Source: Ruminococcaceae bacterium UBA6845 (GTDB lineage: Bacteria; Bacillota; Clostridia; Oscillospirales; Acutalibacteraceae). From it: a stretch of DNA of 48,164 nucleotides. The stretch covers positions 55,101-103,264 of the forward strand of contig DKDP01000024.1 of NCBI GenBank assembly GCA_002449395.1, given 5' to 3'. The notes beneath the pieces are model-generated. The model was given only the letters and a program-made list of their open reading frames with translations, ran no database searches and was not told where the DNA came from. A program made the translations under genes and the position numbers. This document shows positions 7,750-17,213 of this stretch, in pieces (within the stretch, counting starts at the first letter, position 1; the number at the start of each line of letters is the position of its first letter).

Positions 7750-9159
7750 ATGGATAAAAAAGTTCCTTTCAGAGAAAAAATCGGCTACGGTGTCGGTGCC
7801 GTCGGTCTTGATCTGAGCTACGGTCTGTTCTACTCTTACCTGTCGCTTTATCTGACAAATGCGCTCGGTATCAGCTCGCTTTTTCTGCTTATTCTTGCGC
7901 CTATCGCAAGACTGTGGGACGGCATCAACGACCCGATGATGGGAACTATTGTTGATATGTCAAACAGCAGAATGGGCAAATACCGCCCGTGGATTCTCAG
8001 AGGTGCGATTGCGAATGCGGTTGTTCTCTGCCTCTTGTTCAATAATCCCGGAATACCGACAAATTCGGTTTGGATGTATGTTTATGTTGCGATATTTTAC
8101 GTGCTCTGGGGTATGTCCAACACATTGGCGGATATTCCTTACTGGTCGATGATTCCGTCCTTTGCAACAGAGGAGAAGGACAGAAACTTCATCTCGACGG
8201 TTGCAAGAACATTCTCCGGTCTGGGTCAGGGAATCGTTCTTATTCTCACTGCTCCGATCGTTGCATATCTCGGCGGATCGAGCGAGAGCAGTCTCAAGAC
8301 TATGACCCCCGAATGCTTAAGGACAGGCTTCGGCAAATGGTCGATCATTGCTGCAGTTATGCTTGTTGTTTTTGCAAGCATCAGCGTTGCCTCGACAAAG
8401 GAAAGAAATGTAATCAAGGGCGGCGAGAAGTTCTCATTCAAGCAGGCATTAAACGTCGTAAAACAGAACGATCAGCTTCTTACGTTTATGCTCTTTGCAA
8501 TGATTTCAAACGCAGGCTACTATATGACCTCGGGAATCAGCAGTTACTACTTCAACTCGGTTGCCGGTGACCTTAATCTCCAGTCAAAATTCAATATGTT
8601 CGGCGCAGTCGGTTCGGTAATCGGTATTGCCGTTATCCCGATCTGCTCAAAGCTGAAGATGAATAACAGATCTATTTATAAGCTGTCGCTCGGTATGGCG
8701 GCAATAGGATACATCGGAATGGCTGTCATCGGATACGGCTTTGGCGGCAATGTTTACGGACTCGGCGCCTGCTACCTTATCACCTCGATCGGTATCGGAA
8801 GTATGTTCGTCAACCAGACGGTTATGCTTGCCGACGTTGTTGACTACGGCGAGTATAAGCTCGGCAAGAGAAATCAGAGCCTTACATTCTCGATGAAGGG
8901 CTTTCTTCAGAAAATGGCATATACGGTTCAGTGTATCATTATGTACCTGACATTCAGCATTACAAAGTATGAGGGTACGGCTCCCGAGCAGACGCAGGAG
9001 GCCAAGGACGCAATCTCTGCGCTTATGTTCATCGTTCCGCCGGTACTTATAATTATTTCCTACATTGTATTTTCAAAGAAATACAAGATTTACGGCGATT
9101 TTAAGAGAGAGGTTCTCGCAACGGTGTCAAAGAGACACGAGACAGCCTCGGAAGAATAA
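7750..9159 (+). CDS. GPH-family (glycoside-pentoside-hexuronide:cation) symporter
   Basis: This is a polytopic membrane protein of about 469 residues in the major facilitator superfamily. GPH signatures include GYGVGAVGLDLSYGLF at the start, RLWDGINDPMMGTIVD after the second segment, and MLADVVDYGEYKLGKRNQ in the central loop. It should import a sugar or sugar-like solute with H+ or Na+; the substrate cannot be read from sequence. The frame opens at ATG 7732, but that codon has no ribosome-binding site, whereas GAAAGTGGG precedes ATG 7750 and gives the typical MDKKVPFREKIGYG. It shares the family with the transporter at 38030-39643. Confidence 0.88.
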   Translation: MDKKVPFREKIGYGVGAVGLDLSYGLFYSYLSLYLTNALGISSLFLLILAPIARLWDGINDPMMGTIVDMSNSRMGKYRPWILRGAIANAVVLCLLFNNPGIPTNSVWMYVYVAIFYVLWGMSNTLADIPYWSMIPSFATEEKDRNFISTVARTFSGLGQGIVLILTAPIVAYLGGSSESSLKTMTPECLRTGFGKWSIIAAVMLVVFASISVASTKERNVIKGGEKFSFKQALNVVKQNDQLLTFMLFAMISNAGYYMTSGISSYYFNSVAGDLNLQSKFNMFGAVGSVIGIAVIPICSKLKMNNRSIYKLSLGMAAIGYIGMAVIGYGFGGNVYGLGACYLITSIGIGSMFVNQTVMLADVVDYGEYKLGKRNQSLTFSMKGFLQKMAYTVQCIIMYLTFSITKYEGTAPEQTQEAKDAISALMFIVPPVLIIISYIVFSKKYKIYGDFKREVLATVSKRHETASEE

Positions 9160-9181
9160 CCTTTCCCGGCAGGTGTTGGAT

Positions 9182-10291
9182 ATGAAAAGGATTGTTTTCT
9201 TTTCACACGGACTCAGCGCAAACGGAATTGAAACATTCCTTGTCAATGTGCTGAAAAAAATCGACAGAACAAAATACGATATAACGGTTATTATCGCAAT
9301 TGACGAGGGCGTGTACTGTCTGCACGAAAAGACGGTGACGGATCTCGGAATAAGGGTTATCCACGCAGGAGACCTTGATGCGGTGAAGAAGAAATTTGAA
9401 TATATAAAGAATGTCAAAAGGATTCTTTCGAAGGAGAGGTATGATATTGCTCATTCCAATATGGATCTCCTCAACGGCGTAACCCTGACGATCGCAAAAA
9501 AATGCGGAATACCCGTCAGAATATGTCACGCACACAATTCAAAAAGTCAGTATGATCCGATCGGAAGATTTGCAAATGTAAAAAGACTGCTGCAAAAAAT
9601 ATACAGCAAGACGATGAAAAAACTGATTGTGGATTCATCGACCGAACTGCTTGCCTGCTCGGACGTTGCATCGGAATATTTTTACGACGGCAGAAAATCC
9701 ACGTTGATTTATAACGGAATTGATACTGATGCTTTTAAAAATACAAATATAAACAAAGAAACCTACGCAAGAAATTTTGCCGCGGACGGTGAAAAACTGA
9801 TTGTTTCGGTCGGCAGACTTTCCGCACAGAAAAATCCCGCCTTTGCGATTGACATAATCGCCGAGCTTGCAAAGATCAGGACTGATTTTAAATACATATG
9901 GGTCGGCGCAGGAGAGCTTGAAAACGAGGTAAAGAACAAAGCCAAACAGCTTGGTGTTTCGGATAAGGTTGTTTTTACGGGCGTCAGGATGGATGTCAAG
10001 GAGATTCTTTCCTGCTGTGACTGCTTCATTATGCCGTCGCTGTTTGAGGGACTTCCGTTTTCGCTTATTGAGGCGCAGGCGGCAGGACTTCATTGCGTGG
10101 TTTCCGATGTGGTTACACGGGAAGCCGATGTCGGACTGATTGAATATTTTCCCCTTGAAAAGGGAGCACAAAAATGGGCTGAATTGATTGACAAAACGCT
10201 CGACAGACCGAAAGAATCGGCTGATGAAAGGCTGAATCTGTTTGACATCAAACATACAGTCAAGCAGCTTGAAGAAATATACGACAGATAA
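9182..10291 (+). CDS. Glycosyltransferase, GT4-type (GT-B fold)
   Basis: This cytosolic or membrane-peripheral protein has 369 residues. The N-terminal half begins MKRIVFFSHGLSANGIETFL, the usual acceptor-domain start. The C-terminal half has VSVGRLSAQKNPAFAIDII, KYIWVGAGELENEV and the donor-binding acidic motif PSLFEGLPFSLIEAQAAGL (E-x7-E type). It probably adds a sugar to a cell-surface polysaccharide or lipid. The frame is open from 9065, inside the transporter gene, but AGGTG at 9171-9175 points to ATG 9182. It lies 22 bp after the transporter and 18 bp before recJ, so it is probably cotranscribed. No other polysaccharide genes adjoin it. Confidence 0.87.
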   Translation: MKRIVFFSHGLSANGIETFLVNVLKKIDRTKYDITVIIAIDEGVYCLHEKTVTDLGIRVIHAGDLDAVKKKFEYIKNVKRILSKERYDIAHSNMDLLNGVTLTIAKKCGIPVRICHAHNSKSQYDPIGRFANVKRLLQKIYSKTMKKLIVDSSTELLACSDVASEYFYDGRKSTLIYNGIDTDAFKNTNINKETYARNFAADGEKLIVSVGRLSAQKNPAFAIDIIAELAKIRTDFKYIWVGAGELENEVKNKAKQLGVSDKVVFTGVRMDVKEILSCCDCFIMPSLFEGLPFSLIEAQAAGLHCVVSDVVTREADVGLIEYFPLEKGAQKWAELIDKTLDRPKESADERLNLFDIKHTVKQLEEIYDR

Positions 10292-10309
10292 AAAGAAAGG
10301 AGATGCGAT

Positions 10310-12358
10310 ATGAGCAGAAAGAAGTGGATAGTCAGAAGCGGCAACAAGGAAAATGCGACAATGTTCGCCGAAAAGCTCGGAGTAAGTCCATATGCTGCAC
10401 TCATCGCATCGACGAGGGGAATAAACACGATTGACGACGCAAGGGAGTTCTTCTTCGGACTGAATGAACGAAAAAGCGTTGATCCGATGGATTTTCCAGA
10501 TATGTATGCCGCAGTCAAGCGAATACAGAAAGCGCTTGATGAATTTGAAAGAATCGCAGTTTACGGCGACTATGACGCTGACGGAGTGACCTCCACCGCA
10601 CTGCTCTATTCATATCTTGAAATGCAGGGTGCAGATGTCGTTTATTATGTTCCGAACCGTCACACCGAGGGTTACGGACTGAGTTACGAGGCGATTGACA
10701 AGCTGAGTATGATGGGCGTTAAGCTGATTATTACGGTCGACAATGGTATAAGTGCTGTTGATGAGGCAAAATATATCAGAGAGCTTGAAATGGAGCTTAT
10801 TGTAACGGATCACCATCTTCCGTCGGAAACTCTGCCGCAGGCGGTTGCGGTTGTTGATCCGCACAGGACGGACTGTAATCTTGAATTTAAAGACTATGCG
10901 GGCGTCGGCGTTGCATATAAATTGATATGTGCCCTTGAGGGCGAGGAGAACGGCATAACAGACAGCTTTGTTGATCTTGTCACCGTCGGTACGGTTGCCG
11001 ACGTTATGCCGCTGATAAAGGAAAACCGTGAGCTTGTGCGCCGTGGTGTGACTATGCTTGCCGATTCGGACAGGATAGGAATACAAGCGCTGATTGAGGC
11101 TGTGGGGCTCGGAAGCAGAAAGATGACCTCAACCTCGGTTGCATTCGGAATATGCCCGAGGATCAATGCCGCAGGACGAATGGGATCGGCGGACAGAGCA
11201 ATAAGACTTCTTCTGAGCGACGACTACGACGAGGCAATGCTGCTGGCTCAGGAGATCAATGATGAGAATGTTACAAGACAGCAGACGGAGCAGGAAATTC
11301 TCATTCAGGCTGTTGAACAGATAAATAAAAATCCCGAGTGGCAGTATCAAAATGTACTTGTTGTTGCGGGTGAGGGATGGCACGACGGAGTTGTCGGAAT
11401 CGTTGCATCAAGGCTTGTTGAAAAATACGGCAAGCCGACCTTGGTTATAACAATTGACGGCGATGATGCAAAGGGCTCGGGCAGGAGCATTGAGGGATTC
11501 AATCTCTACGATGCGATCAGCCATTGCAGCGATTGTCTTACACATTTCGGAGGTCACACTCTGGCTGCGGGAATCGGGCTGGAAACCACGGATATTGATA
11601 CTTTCAGAACAGCGATAAACGATTATTCCGACACAATTGAAATGCCTTTTCCAATTCAGAACATTGATTTCAAATTGAACCCTGCCTGTGTGAATACGGA
11701 GATGCTGGAAACGGTTGAACAGCTTGAACCGTTCGGAGCGGGTAATCCTCAGCCGATATTCGGACTTTATAATATGACCGTCACCGATATTCAGCCGATC
11801 GGCAACGGCAAGCATTTGCGTGTCATCCTTGAAAGAAACGGAGTGTCACTGCAAACGGTCAAGTTCAGAACTGTTCAGGCGGAGTTCCCGTTTGTTAAAG
11901 GCGATGTTGTCGACGCCGCAGTCGGTCTTGAGCCGAATGAATATCTCGGTCAGCTCAGGGTCAGCATATTGTTGAAAAACATAAAGCTCCACGATATGGT
12001 GGAGGATGATCTTTTTAGCTCGATGAGAGATTTTTCACTTCTTATGCGTGGCAGGAGCGACGGATTTGACCCGTCACTTCTGATTCCTCAAAGGGAGACG
12101 ACCGCCGCTGTTTACAGATTTATCCGTTCCGTCGGCAGGTGGAATTATGATACGGAAACTCTCTGTCACAGGCTTGACCTTTGGGCGGAGGATTACGGAC
12201 AGGTTGCGGTTGCGATTGAGGCTATGCTCGAAATGGGAGTGCTCAGAAGAGACGAAAATAAGGGTCTGAGCGTTCCGAAAACAAGCGAAAAGGTCAATTT
12301 GCAGGACGCACCCGTTCTGAGAAGATTAACAGAATTATCAAAGGAATCGGCATATTGA
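10310..12358 (+). CDS. recJ: Single-stranded-DNA-specific exonuclease RecJ
   Basis: This 682-residue 5'-3' single-strand DNA exonuclease acts in recombination and mismatch/base-excision repair. Catalytic DHH-family motifs are visible: GDYDADGVTS at residues 86-95, ITVDNGIS around D144, and VTDHH with DHH at 167-169. The DHHA1-type half has HDGVVGIVASRL and GSGRS, and near residue 410 the HFGGHTLAAG motif follows. The C-terminal extension is typical of Firmicutes RecJ. GAAAGGAG precedes ATG 10310. The recJ-relA-dtd order recurs in clostridia. Confidence 0.95.
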   Translation: MSRKKWIVRSGNKENATMFAEKLGVSPYAALIASTRGINTIDDAREFFFGLNERKSVDPMDFPDMYAAVKRIQKALDEFERIAVYGDYDADGVTSTALLYSYLEMQGADVVYYVPNRHTEGYGLSYEAIDKLSMMGVKLIITVDNGISAVDEAKYIRELEMELIVTDHHLPSETLPQAVAVVDPHRTDCNLEFKDYAGVGVAYKLICALEGEENGITDSFVDLVTVGTVADVMPLIKENRELVRRGVTMLADSDRIGIQALIEAVGLGSRKMTSTSVAFGICPRINAAGRMGSADRAIRLLLSDDYDEAMLLAQEINDENVTRQQTEQEILIQAVEQINKNPEWQYQNVLVVAGEGWHDGVVGIVASRLVEKYGKPTLVITIDGDDAKGSGRSIEGFNLYDAISHCSDCLTHFGGHTLAAGIGLETTDIDTFRTAINDYSDTIEMPFPIQNIDFKLNPACVNTEMLETVEQLEPFGAGNPQPIFGLYNMTVTDIQPIGNGKHLRVILERNGVSLQTVKFRTVQAEFPFVKGDVVDAAVGLEPNEYLGQLRVSILLKNIKLHDMVEDDLFSSMRDFSLLMRGRSDGFDPSLLIPQRETTAAVYRFIRSVGRWNYDTETLCHRLDLWAEDYGQVAVAIEAMLEMGVLRRDENKGLSVPKTSEKVNLQDAPVLRRLTELSKESAY

Positions 12359-12374
12359 GCCGAGTGGTATAAAG

Positions 12375-14654
12375 ATGTCAGAAGCTAATGAAAAAAGTAA
12401 ATTAACGGCAGCCGCAAGCGTTGAGCCGGAAAATACGGGAGAGAACAAACCGTTTGTTCCCGAAAATCCCGACGAGCTTTACCGTAAACTCATCACGCTT
12501 GTCAGGGAAAATATGACCGAAAACGATGTTTCGCTCGTTGAAAAGGCGTATTTTATTGCCAAAAAAGCTCACGAGGGTCAGTTCAGATTCTCGGGTGAGC
12601 CGTATATAATTCATCCTGTCTCCGTTGCGATTATCCTCTACAATTTGGGTATGGACGGGGAGTCTATGGCGGCTGCCTTACTGCACGATGTTGTAGAGGA
12701 CACCGATATGACCAAGGAAAATATTCAGGAGGAGTTCGGCGAGGACGTTGCAAACCTTGTTGAGGGCGTAACAAAGCTCGGCAAGGTGCCTATCTTTACC
12801 AAGGAGGAACAGCAGGCGGAGAACGTCCGCAAGATGCTGATGGCAATGTCACAGGATATCCGTGTCATTATCATCAAGCTGGCTGACCGTATACACAATA
12901 TGAGAACTCTGTCTTTTATGCGACCGGATAAAAGACGTGAAAAGGCTCAGGAAACTCTTGAAATCTATGCTCCGATCGCTCACCGTCTCGGTATCCGTGG
13001 CGTTAAGGAGGAGCTTGAAGACCTCGCTATCAGCTATCTTGATCCCGTTGCCTATAAGGAGATCAGGGATAGACTCGAACAGCAGCAGTCAAAGAGAAAG
13101 GAATATCTTGACAGCATTCAGAAGAAGATCAGTGAAAGAATCAAGCTGGTTGTGCCGAATGCAAGCATTTCGGGCAGAATCAAAAGCGTCCACGGCATTT
13201 ACCGTAAGATGTATATGCAGGGCAAGAGCTTTGATGAAATCTACGATATCTACGCCGTCAGAATCATTGTTGACGACGTTATAGACTGTTACAACTGTCT
13301 CGGAATTATCCACGATATGTTCAAGTCGATTCCCGGACGTTTCAAGGACTATATCTCAACGCCAAAGGCGAATATGTACCAGTCGCTTCATACGACGGTA
13401 ATCGGCGATGAGGGTATACCGTTTGAGGTTCAGATCAGAACGTGGGAGATGCACCGCACCGCTGAGTACGGTGTTGCCGCCCACTGGAAATATAAGCTCG
13501 GAATAAACGGCAGACAGAAATTTGAGGAGAAATTCTCGTGGATACGTCAGCTTCTTGAAAGCCAGAATGTTTCCGAAAATCCGCAGGATATTGTCAATAC
13601 GATAAAGACCGACCTTGTTCAGGAAGAGGTTTTCGTTTTCACCCCGAAAGGAACGGTTATCAACCTTCCCGCAGGCTCAACGGTCGTCGACTTTGCGTAT
13701 GCAATTCATTCGGCGGTCGGCAACAGAATGGTCGGCGCAAAGGTAGACGGAAGAATCGTACCGATCGACTATGTTGTCAAAACGGGGGAGATTGTGGAGA
13801 TCATCACCTCGTCTCAGCAGAACAAGGGACCGAGCCGTGACTGGCTGAAGTTCGTCAAGACGAGCGGAGCGAGAAACAAGATCCGTTCGTGGTTCAAGAA
13901 AGAGAGACGTGAGGAAAATATCCTTGAGGGCAAGATGGAGGTTGAACGTGAATTTAAGCGTAACTTCATAAGGCTCAATGATCAGCAGTTTGATAAGTTC
14001 ATCCTTGAGGTTGCTCAGCGTCAGCGCTTCAACAGCGCAGAGGATTTCTTTGCGGCGATCGGCTACGGCGGAATATCGCTCAACAAGATGATGCCGCACA
14101 TCAAGGACGAATACGTCAAGGAGTTTAAACAGCCCGAGCCTGTTGAGGAGGATGTTATCAAGATAACCACGCCTCAGCAGAAGAAACGGACAAAGAGTCA
14201 GGACGGTGTTGTTATCGAGGGTATTGACAACTGTCTTATCAAACTCTCGAAGTGTTGCAGTCCCGTACCCGGTGATAAAATAATCGGATTCATAACAAGA
14301 GGACACGGTGTGTCGATCCATAAGCGTGATTGCACGAACGTGCCTAAGGTTATCGAGCTTGCCGACGAGCCTGACAGATGGATTGCCGCAAGCTGGGACA
14401 GCTCCGCAAAGGAGGACTTTACGGCGACGGTTTCGCTGACCTGTCTCGACCGAGTCGGACTTATGGCGGATATCTCAAAGATGATTGCGGATATGCGTGT
14501 TATGATCTACGGAATTAATACAAAGAGCAAGAAGGACGGCAGAGCGTCTCTCGAGCTGACAATCGGCGTAAACGGAATAGAGCATCTCAACGGCGTTATG
14601 GCAAAGCTCAGAAAGATTAACGGCGTTCTCGATGTTGAACGTGCAAACAGTTAA
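12375..14654 (+). CDS. relA: Bifunctional (p)ppGpp synthetase/hydrolase RelA/SpoT
   Basis: This 759-residue cytosolic enzyme makes and degrades the alarmone (p)ppGpp. Domains in order: HD hydrolase (ALLHDVVEDTD, H104-D105), synthetase (DIYAVRIIVDD near residue 285, then KDYISTPKANMYQSLHTTV), TGS (VFVFTPKGTVINLPAGSTVVDFAYAIH near 418), a zinc-finger-like helical region (LSKCCSPVPGD) and a C-terminal ACT domain (about 685-759). The intact HD motif argues it can hydrolyse as well as synthesise. No clear ribosome-binding site precedes ATG 12375, only 16 bp after recJ, so translational coupling is likely. The first about 30 residues are a non-conserved polar extension. Confidence 0.95.
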   Translation: MSEANEKSKLTAAASVEPENTGENKPFVPENPDELYRKLITLVRENMTENDVSLVEKAYFIAKKAHEGQFRFSGEPYIIHPVSVAIILYNLGMDGESMAAALLHDVVEDTDMTKENIQEEFGEDVANLVEGVTKLGKVPIFTKEEQQAENVRKMLMAMSQDIRVIIIKLADRIHNMRTLSFMRPDKRREKAQETLEIYAPIAHRLGIRGVKEELEDLAISYLDPVAYKEIRDRLEQQQSKRKEYLDSIQKKISERIKLVVPNASISGRIKSVHGIYRKMYMQGKSFDEIYDIYAVRIIVDDVIDCYNCLGIIHDMFKSIPGRFKDYISTPKANMYQSLHTTVIGDEGIPFEVQIRTWEMHRTAEYGVAAHWKYKLGINGRQKFEEKFSWIRQLLESQNVSENPQDIVNTIKTDLVQEEVFVFTPKGTVINLPAGSTVVDFAYAIHSAVGNRMVGAKVDGRIVPIDYVVKTGEIVEIITSSQQNKGPSRDWLKFVKTSGARNKIRSWFKKERREENILEGKMEVEREFKRNFIRLNDQQFDKFILEVAQRQRFNSAEDFFAAIGYGGISLNKMMPHIKDEYVKEFKQPEPVEEDVIKITTPQQKKRTKSQDGVVIEGIDNCLIKLSKCCSPVPGDKIIGFITRGHGVSIHKRDCTNVPKVIELADEPDRWIAASWDSSAKEDFTATVSLTCLDRVGLMADISKMIADMRVMIYGINTKSKKDGRASLELTIGVNGIEHLNGVMAKLRKINGVLDVERANS

Positions 14655-14669
14655 GGTGTTGAATACAGT

Positions 14670-15131
14670 ATGAAAGCAGTAGTACAAAGAGTTAAATCGT
14701 CGGCGGTTGTTGTCGGCGGCGAGACAATAGGAAAAATAGGTAAGGGTTATAACGTCCTTTTGGGCGTTTTTCCCGATGACACAAAGAAGGATGCGGAAAT
14801 CCTTGCCGCAAAGATTGCAAAATTGCGTATCTTCGAGGATGAGGACGAGAAGATGAACCTGTCGATACTCGATATCGGCGGCGAGGTTCTTGCAATTTCT
14901 CAGTTTACGCTCTGTGCGGATATCAAAAAGGGCAACAGACCGTCCTTTATCACGGCGGCGAAGCCCGACTATGCCAATGAGCTTTACGAATACTTTATGG
15001 AACAGCTCAAGGTCAACGGAATAAAAAAGGTCGAGCACGGTTCATTCGGAGCGGATATGCAGGTCGAAATTCACAACGACGGCCCCGTTACCATAATTAT
15101 GGACACAACGATCTGGAACAAGAGGGATTGA
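14670..15131 (+). CDS. dtd: D-aminoacyl-tRNA deacylase
   Basis: This 153-residue cytosolic enzyme removes D-amino acids mischarged on tRNA. Both invariant motifs are present: SQFTL at 77-81 and the Gly-cisPro motif in NDGPVTI (GPVT 138-141). Its length and N-terminus MKAVVQRVKSSAVVV are typical. AAGGTG overlaps the relA stop codon and lies 11 bases before the ATG. Confidence 0.96.
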   Translation: MKAVVQRVKSSAVVVGGETIGKIGKGYNVLLGVFPDDTKKDAEILAAKIAKLRIFEDEDEKMNLSILDIGGEVLAISQFTLCADIKKGNRPSFITAAKPDYANELYEYFMEQLKVNGIKKVEHGSFGADMQVEIHNDGPVTIIMDTTIWNKRD

Positions 15132-15132
15132 A

Positions 15133-15765
15133 ATGACTGTTGAATCACTTGCGTTGGGTCCCGTAAGCGCAAATACCTACATCGTGACGGACGAAAAAAG
15201 CGGCGAGACTGCAATAATCGACTGCGGCGAATGTACGGCTGAGCTTCTTGAAAAACTCAACGATAAAAATGTTAAATATATTCTGCTGACCCACGGTCAT
15301 GCGGATCACATCCTCGGAGTTTATGACCTCAAAAAGGCGTTTCCCGAGGCGAAAATCGTAATTCATAAGGAGGATGCCGCCTGCCTTACAAACGAGATGC
15401 TCAGCATAGCGTTCAGTATTGCACCGCATACTCAAAAGAATATTGATCCCGATATCACGGTAGATGAGGGAGACGTAATAACTCTCGGCAGTATTGATTT
15501 CAGGGTTATGCACACCCCGGGACACACAAAGGGCAGTGTCTGCTATTATGTCGAAAGCGAGAGAACTCTTTTTACGGGAGACACGCTTTTCTGCCTGACG
15601 GTCGGAAGAACCGATCTTTTCGGCGGAAGTGACGAGGATATGTACACGTCGGTCAAGAGGCTTTATGAAATGCCGGGAGACTACACAATTTATCCTGGTC
15701 ACAACAGAGCAACGACGATGGAATATGAAAGAAGAAGAAACAGATATATGAGGAGATTCAAATGA
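15133..15765 (+). CDS. MBL-fold metallohydrolase (glyoxalase II-like)
   Basis: This 210-residue protein is a cytosolic metallo-beta-lactamase-fold hydrolase. The dinuclear metal motif THGHADH covers residues 53-59 (H54, H56, D58, H59). Further ligands are expected in MHTPGHTKGSVCYY, FTGDTLF and YPGHN. The family includes hydroxyacylglutathione hydrolase-like thioesterases, and the true substrate in clostridia is unknown. It starts 1 bp after dtd with GAGGGA as ribosome-binding site and overlaps hemZ by 4 bp (ATGA). Confidence 0.88.
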   Translation: MTVESLALGPVSANTYIVTDEKSGETAIIDCGECTAELLEKLNDKNVKYILLTHGHADHILGVYDLKKAFPEAKIVIHKEDAACLTNEMLSIAFSIAPHTQKNIDPDITVDEGDVITLGSIDFRVMHTPGHTKGSVCYYVESERTLFTGDTLFCLTVGRTDLFGGSDEDMYTSVKRLYEMPGDYTIYPGHNRATTMEYERRRNRYMRRFK

Positions 15766-17213
15766 TACTCAGGGTCGTCAATCACAAATTTCATTACGAA
15801 ATGGAGAATCTTTGCAGGGTTTTCTATCCATATGAGACGATCCGTGTCATCAGAGACGACGGCGGGGAGAACGACGATATAACCGTTGTGACCGAGCTTT
15901 GCGGTGAATATACGGTTAAGGTGTCGGTGAATATCCACGGAACGACGGGCACAAGGGAAAAGTCGGTTGCCGATTATGATGACTGCGAGAGAGAAATGGC
16001 AATTCTGCTGTTTTCTCTTCTTTCCGAAATCAGCGGTTACACTCCGAATTGGGGTATTTTGACGGGCGTAAGACCGTCAAAGCTGATGAATACGCTGATA
16101 AACGAATACGGTGACAAGGGTGCGAAAAAATATTTTACAGACAAGCTCCTTGTCTGTGAAAAAAAGACCGAGCTTGCCTATGAGGTTGCAAAGGCTGAGG
16201 AGAGGATTATGTCCCTCTCGGACGAAAAGAGCTTCAGTCTCTATGTTTCGATTCCTTTCTGCCCGACGAGATGTAACTATTGCTCGTTTGTCTCCCATTC
16301 GATAGCTCAGGCGAAAAAGCTACTGCCCGAATATGTCGAAAATCTTTGCAAGGAGATAAGACAGACCGCCGAAATCGCAAATTCACTCGGTCTGAGGCTT
16401 GAATCAATTTATTGGGGCGGCGGCACTCCGACAACTCTCTCGGCGGAAATGCTTGAAAAAATCTGTGCCGAGATAAATTCGTATTTTGATCTGTCGCACC
16501 TGCGTGAATACACGATTGAGGCGGGCAGAGCCGATACCGTAACTCCCGAAAAGCTCAGAGTTATCAAGTCGGCGGGAGTCGGCAGAATCAGCATAAATCC
16601 ACAGACCTTTAACGACGACGTCCTGAAAGCGATCGGCAGACGTCATACGGTCGACGATGTTGTCCGTGTTTTCGGCGAGGCGAGAGATGCCGGCTTTGAT
16701 AATATAAATATGGATCTGATCGCAGGCTTGACGGACGATACATATGAGAGCTTCTGTAACTCCGTTGACAGGGCAATTGCGATGGACCCCGAGAACATCA
16801 CGCTCCATACGCTCGCTTTAAAGCGTTCGTCAACCATTGTTACACACGGGGTTGACGTGCAGAGCGGCGAGATTGCAAATAAAATGCTGGAATATGCTCA
16901 AAATCGGTTCTATTATGCGGGGTACCGACCGTATTATATGTATAGGCAGTCCCGTTCTCTCGGTAATCTTGAAAATGTCGGTTGGTGCAAGGACGGCTTT
17001 GAGTGCCTTTACAATGTGTTTATGATGGAGGAGTGCCATACGGTGCTCGCCGTCGGCGCAGGAGCAGTCACGAAATTAAAGGATCCGTACAGCCGAAATA
17101 TCGAGAGAATTTTCAATTATAAATATCCGTATGAATACAATTCACGCTACGAGGTAATCGCAGAGCGTAAGGGACAGATAAAGGAGTTTTACGATAAGAT
17201 AAAGAGGTGCTAA
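15762..17213 (+). CDS. hemZ: Radical SAM coproporphyrinogen III oxidase-like protein HemZ
   Basis: This 483-residue radical SAM protein resembles B. subtilis HemZ. The iron-sulfur cluster motif CxxxCxxC is PFCPTRCNYCSF, with C167, C171 and C174. The next typical motif, ESIYWGGGTPTTLSAEML, follows. About 150 residues precede the radical SAM domain, which is the HemZ architecture and sets it apart from HemN/HemW. No other haem biosynthesis gene is in the window, so oxidation of coproporphyrinogen is an assignment by family only. It starts within the last 4 bp of the upstream gene and its stop abuts the next start codon. Confidence 0.88.
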   Translation: MILRVVNHKFHYEMENLCRVFYPYETIRVIRDDGGENDDITVVTELCGEYTVKVSVNIHGTTGTREKSVADYDDCEREMAILLFSLLSEISGYTPNWGILTGVRPSKLMNTLINEYGDKGAKKYFTDKLLVCEKKTELAYEVAKAEERIMSLSDEKSFSLYVSIPFCPTRCNYCSFVSHSIAQAKKLLPEYVENLCKEIRQTAEIANSLGLRLESIYWGGGTPTTLSAEMLEKICAEINSYFDLSHLREYTIEAGRADTVTPEKLRVIKSAGVGRISINPQTFNDDVLKAIGRRHTVDDVVRVFGEARDAGFDNINMDLIAGLTDDTYESFCNSVDRAIAMDPENITLHTLALKRSSTIVTHGVDVQSGEIANKMLEYAQNRFYYAGYRPYYMYRQSRSLGNLENVGWCKDGFECLYNVFMMEECHTVLAVGAGAVTKLKDPYSRNIERIFNYKYPYEYNSRYEVIAERKGQIKEFYDKIKRC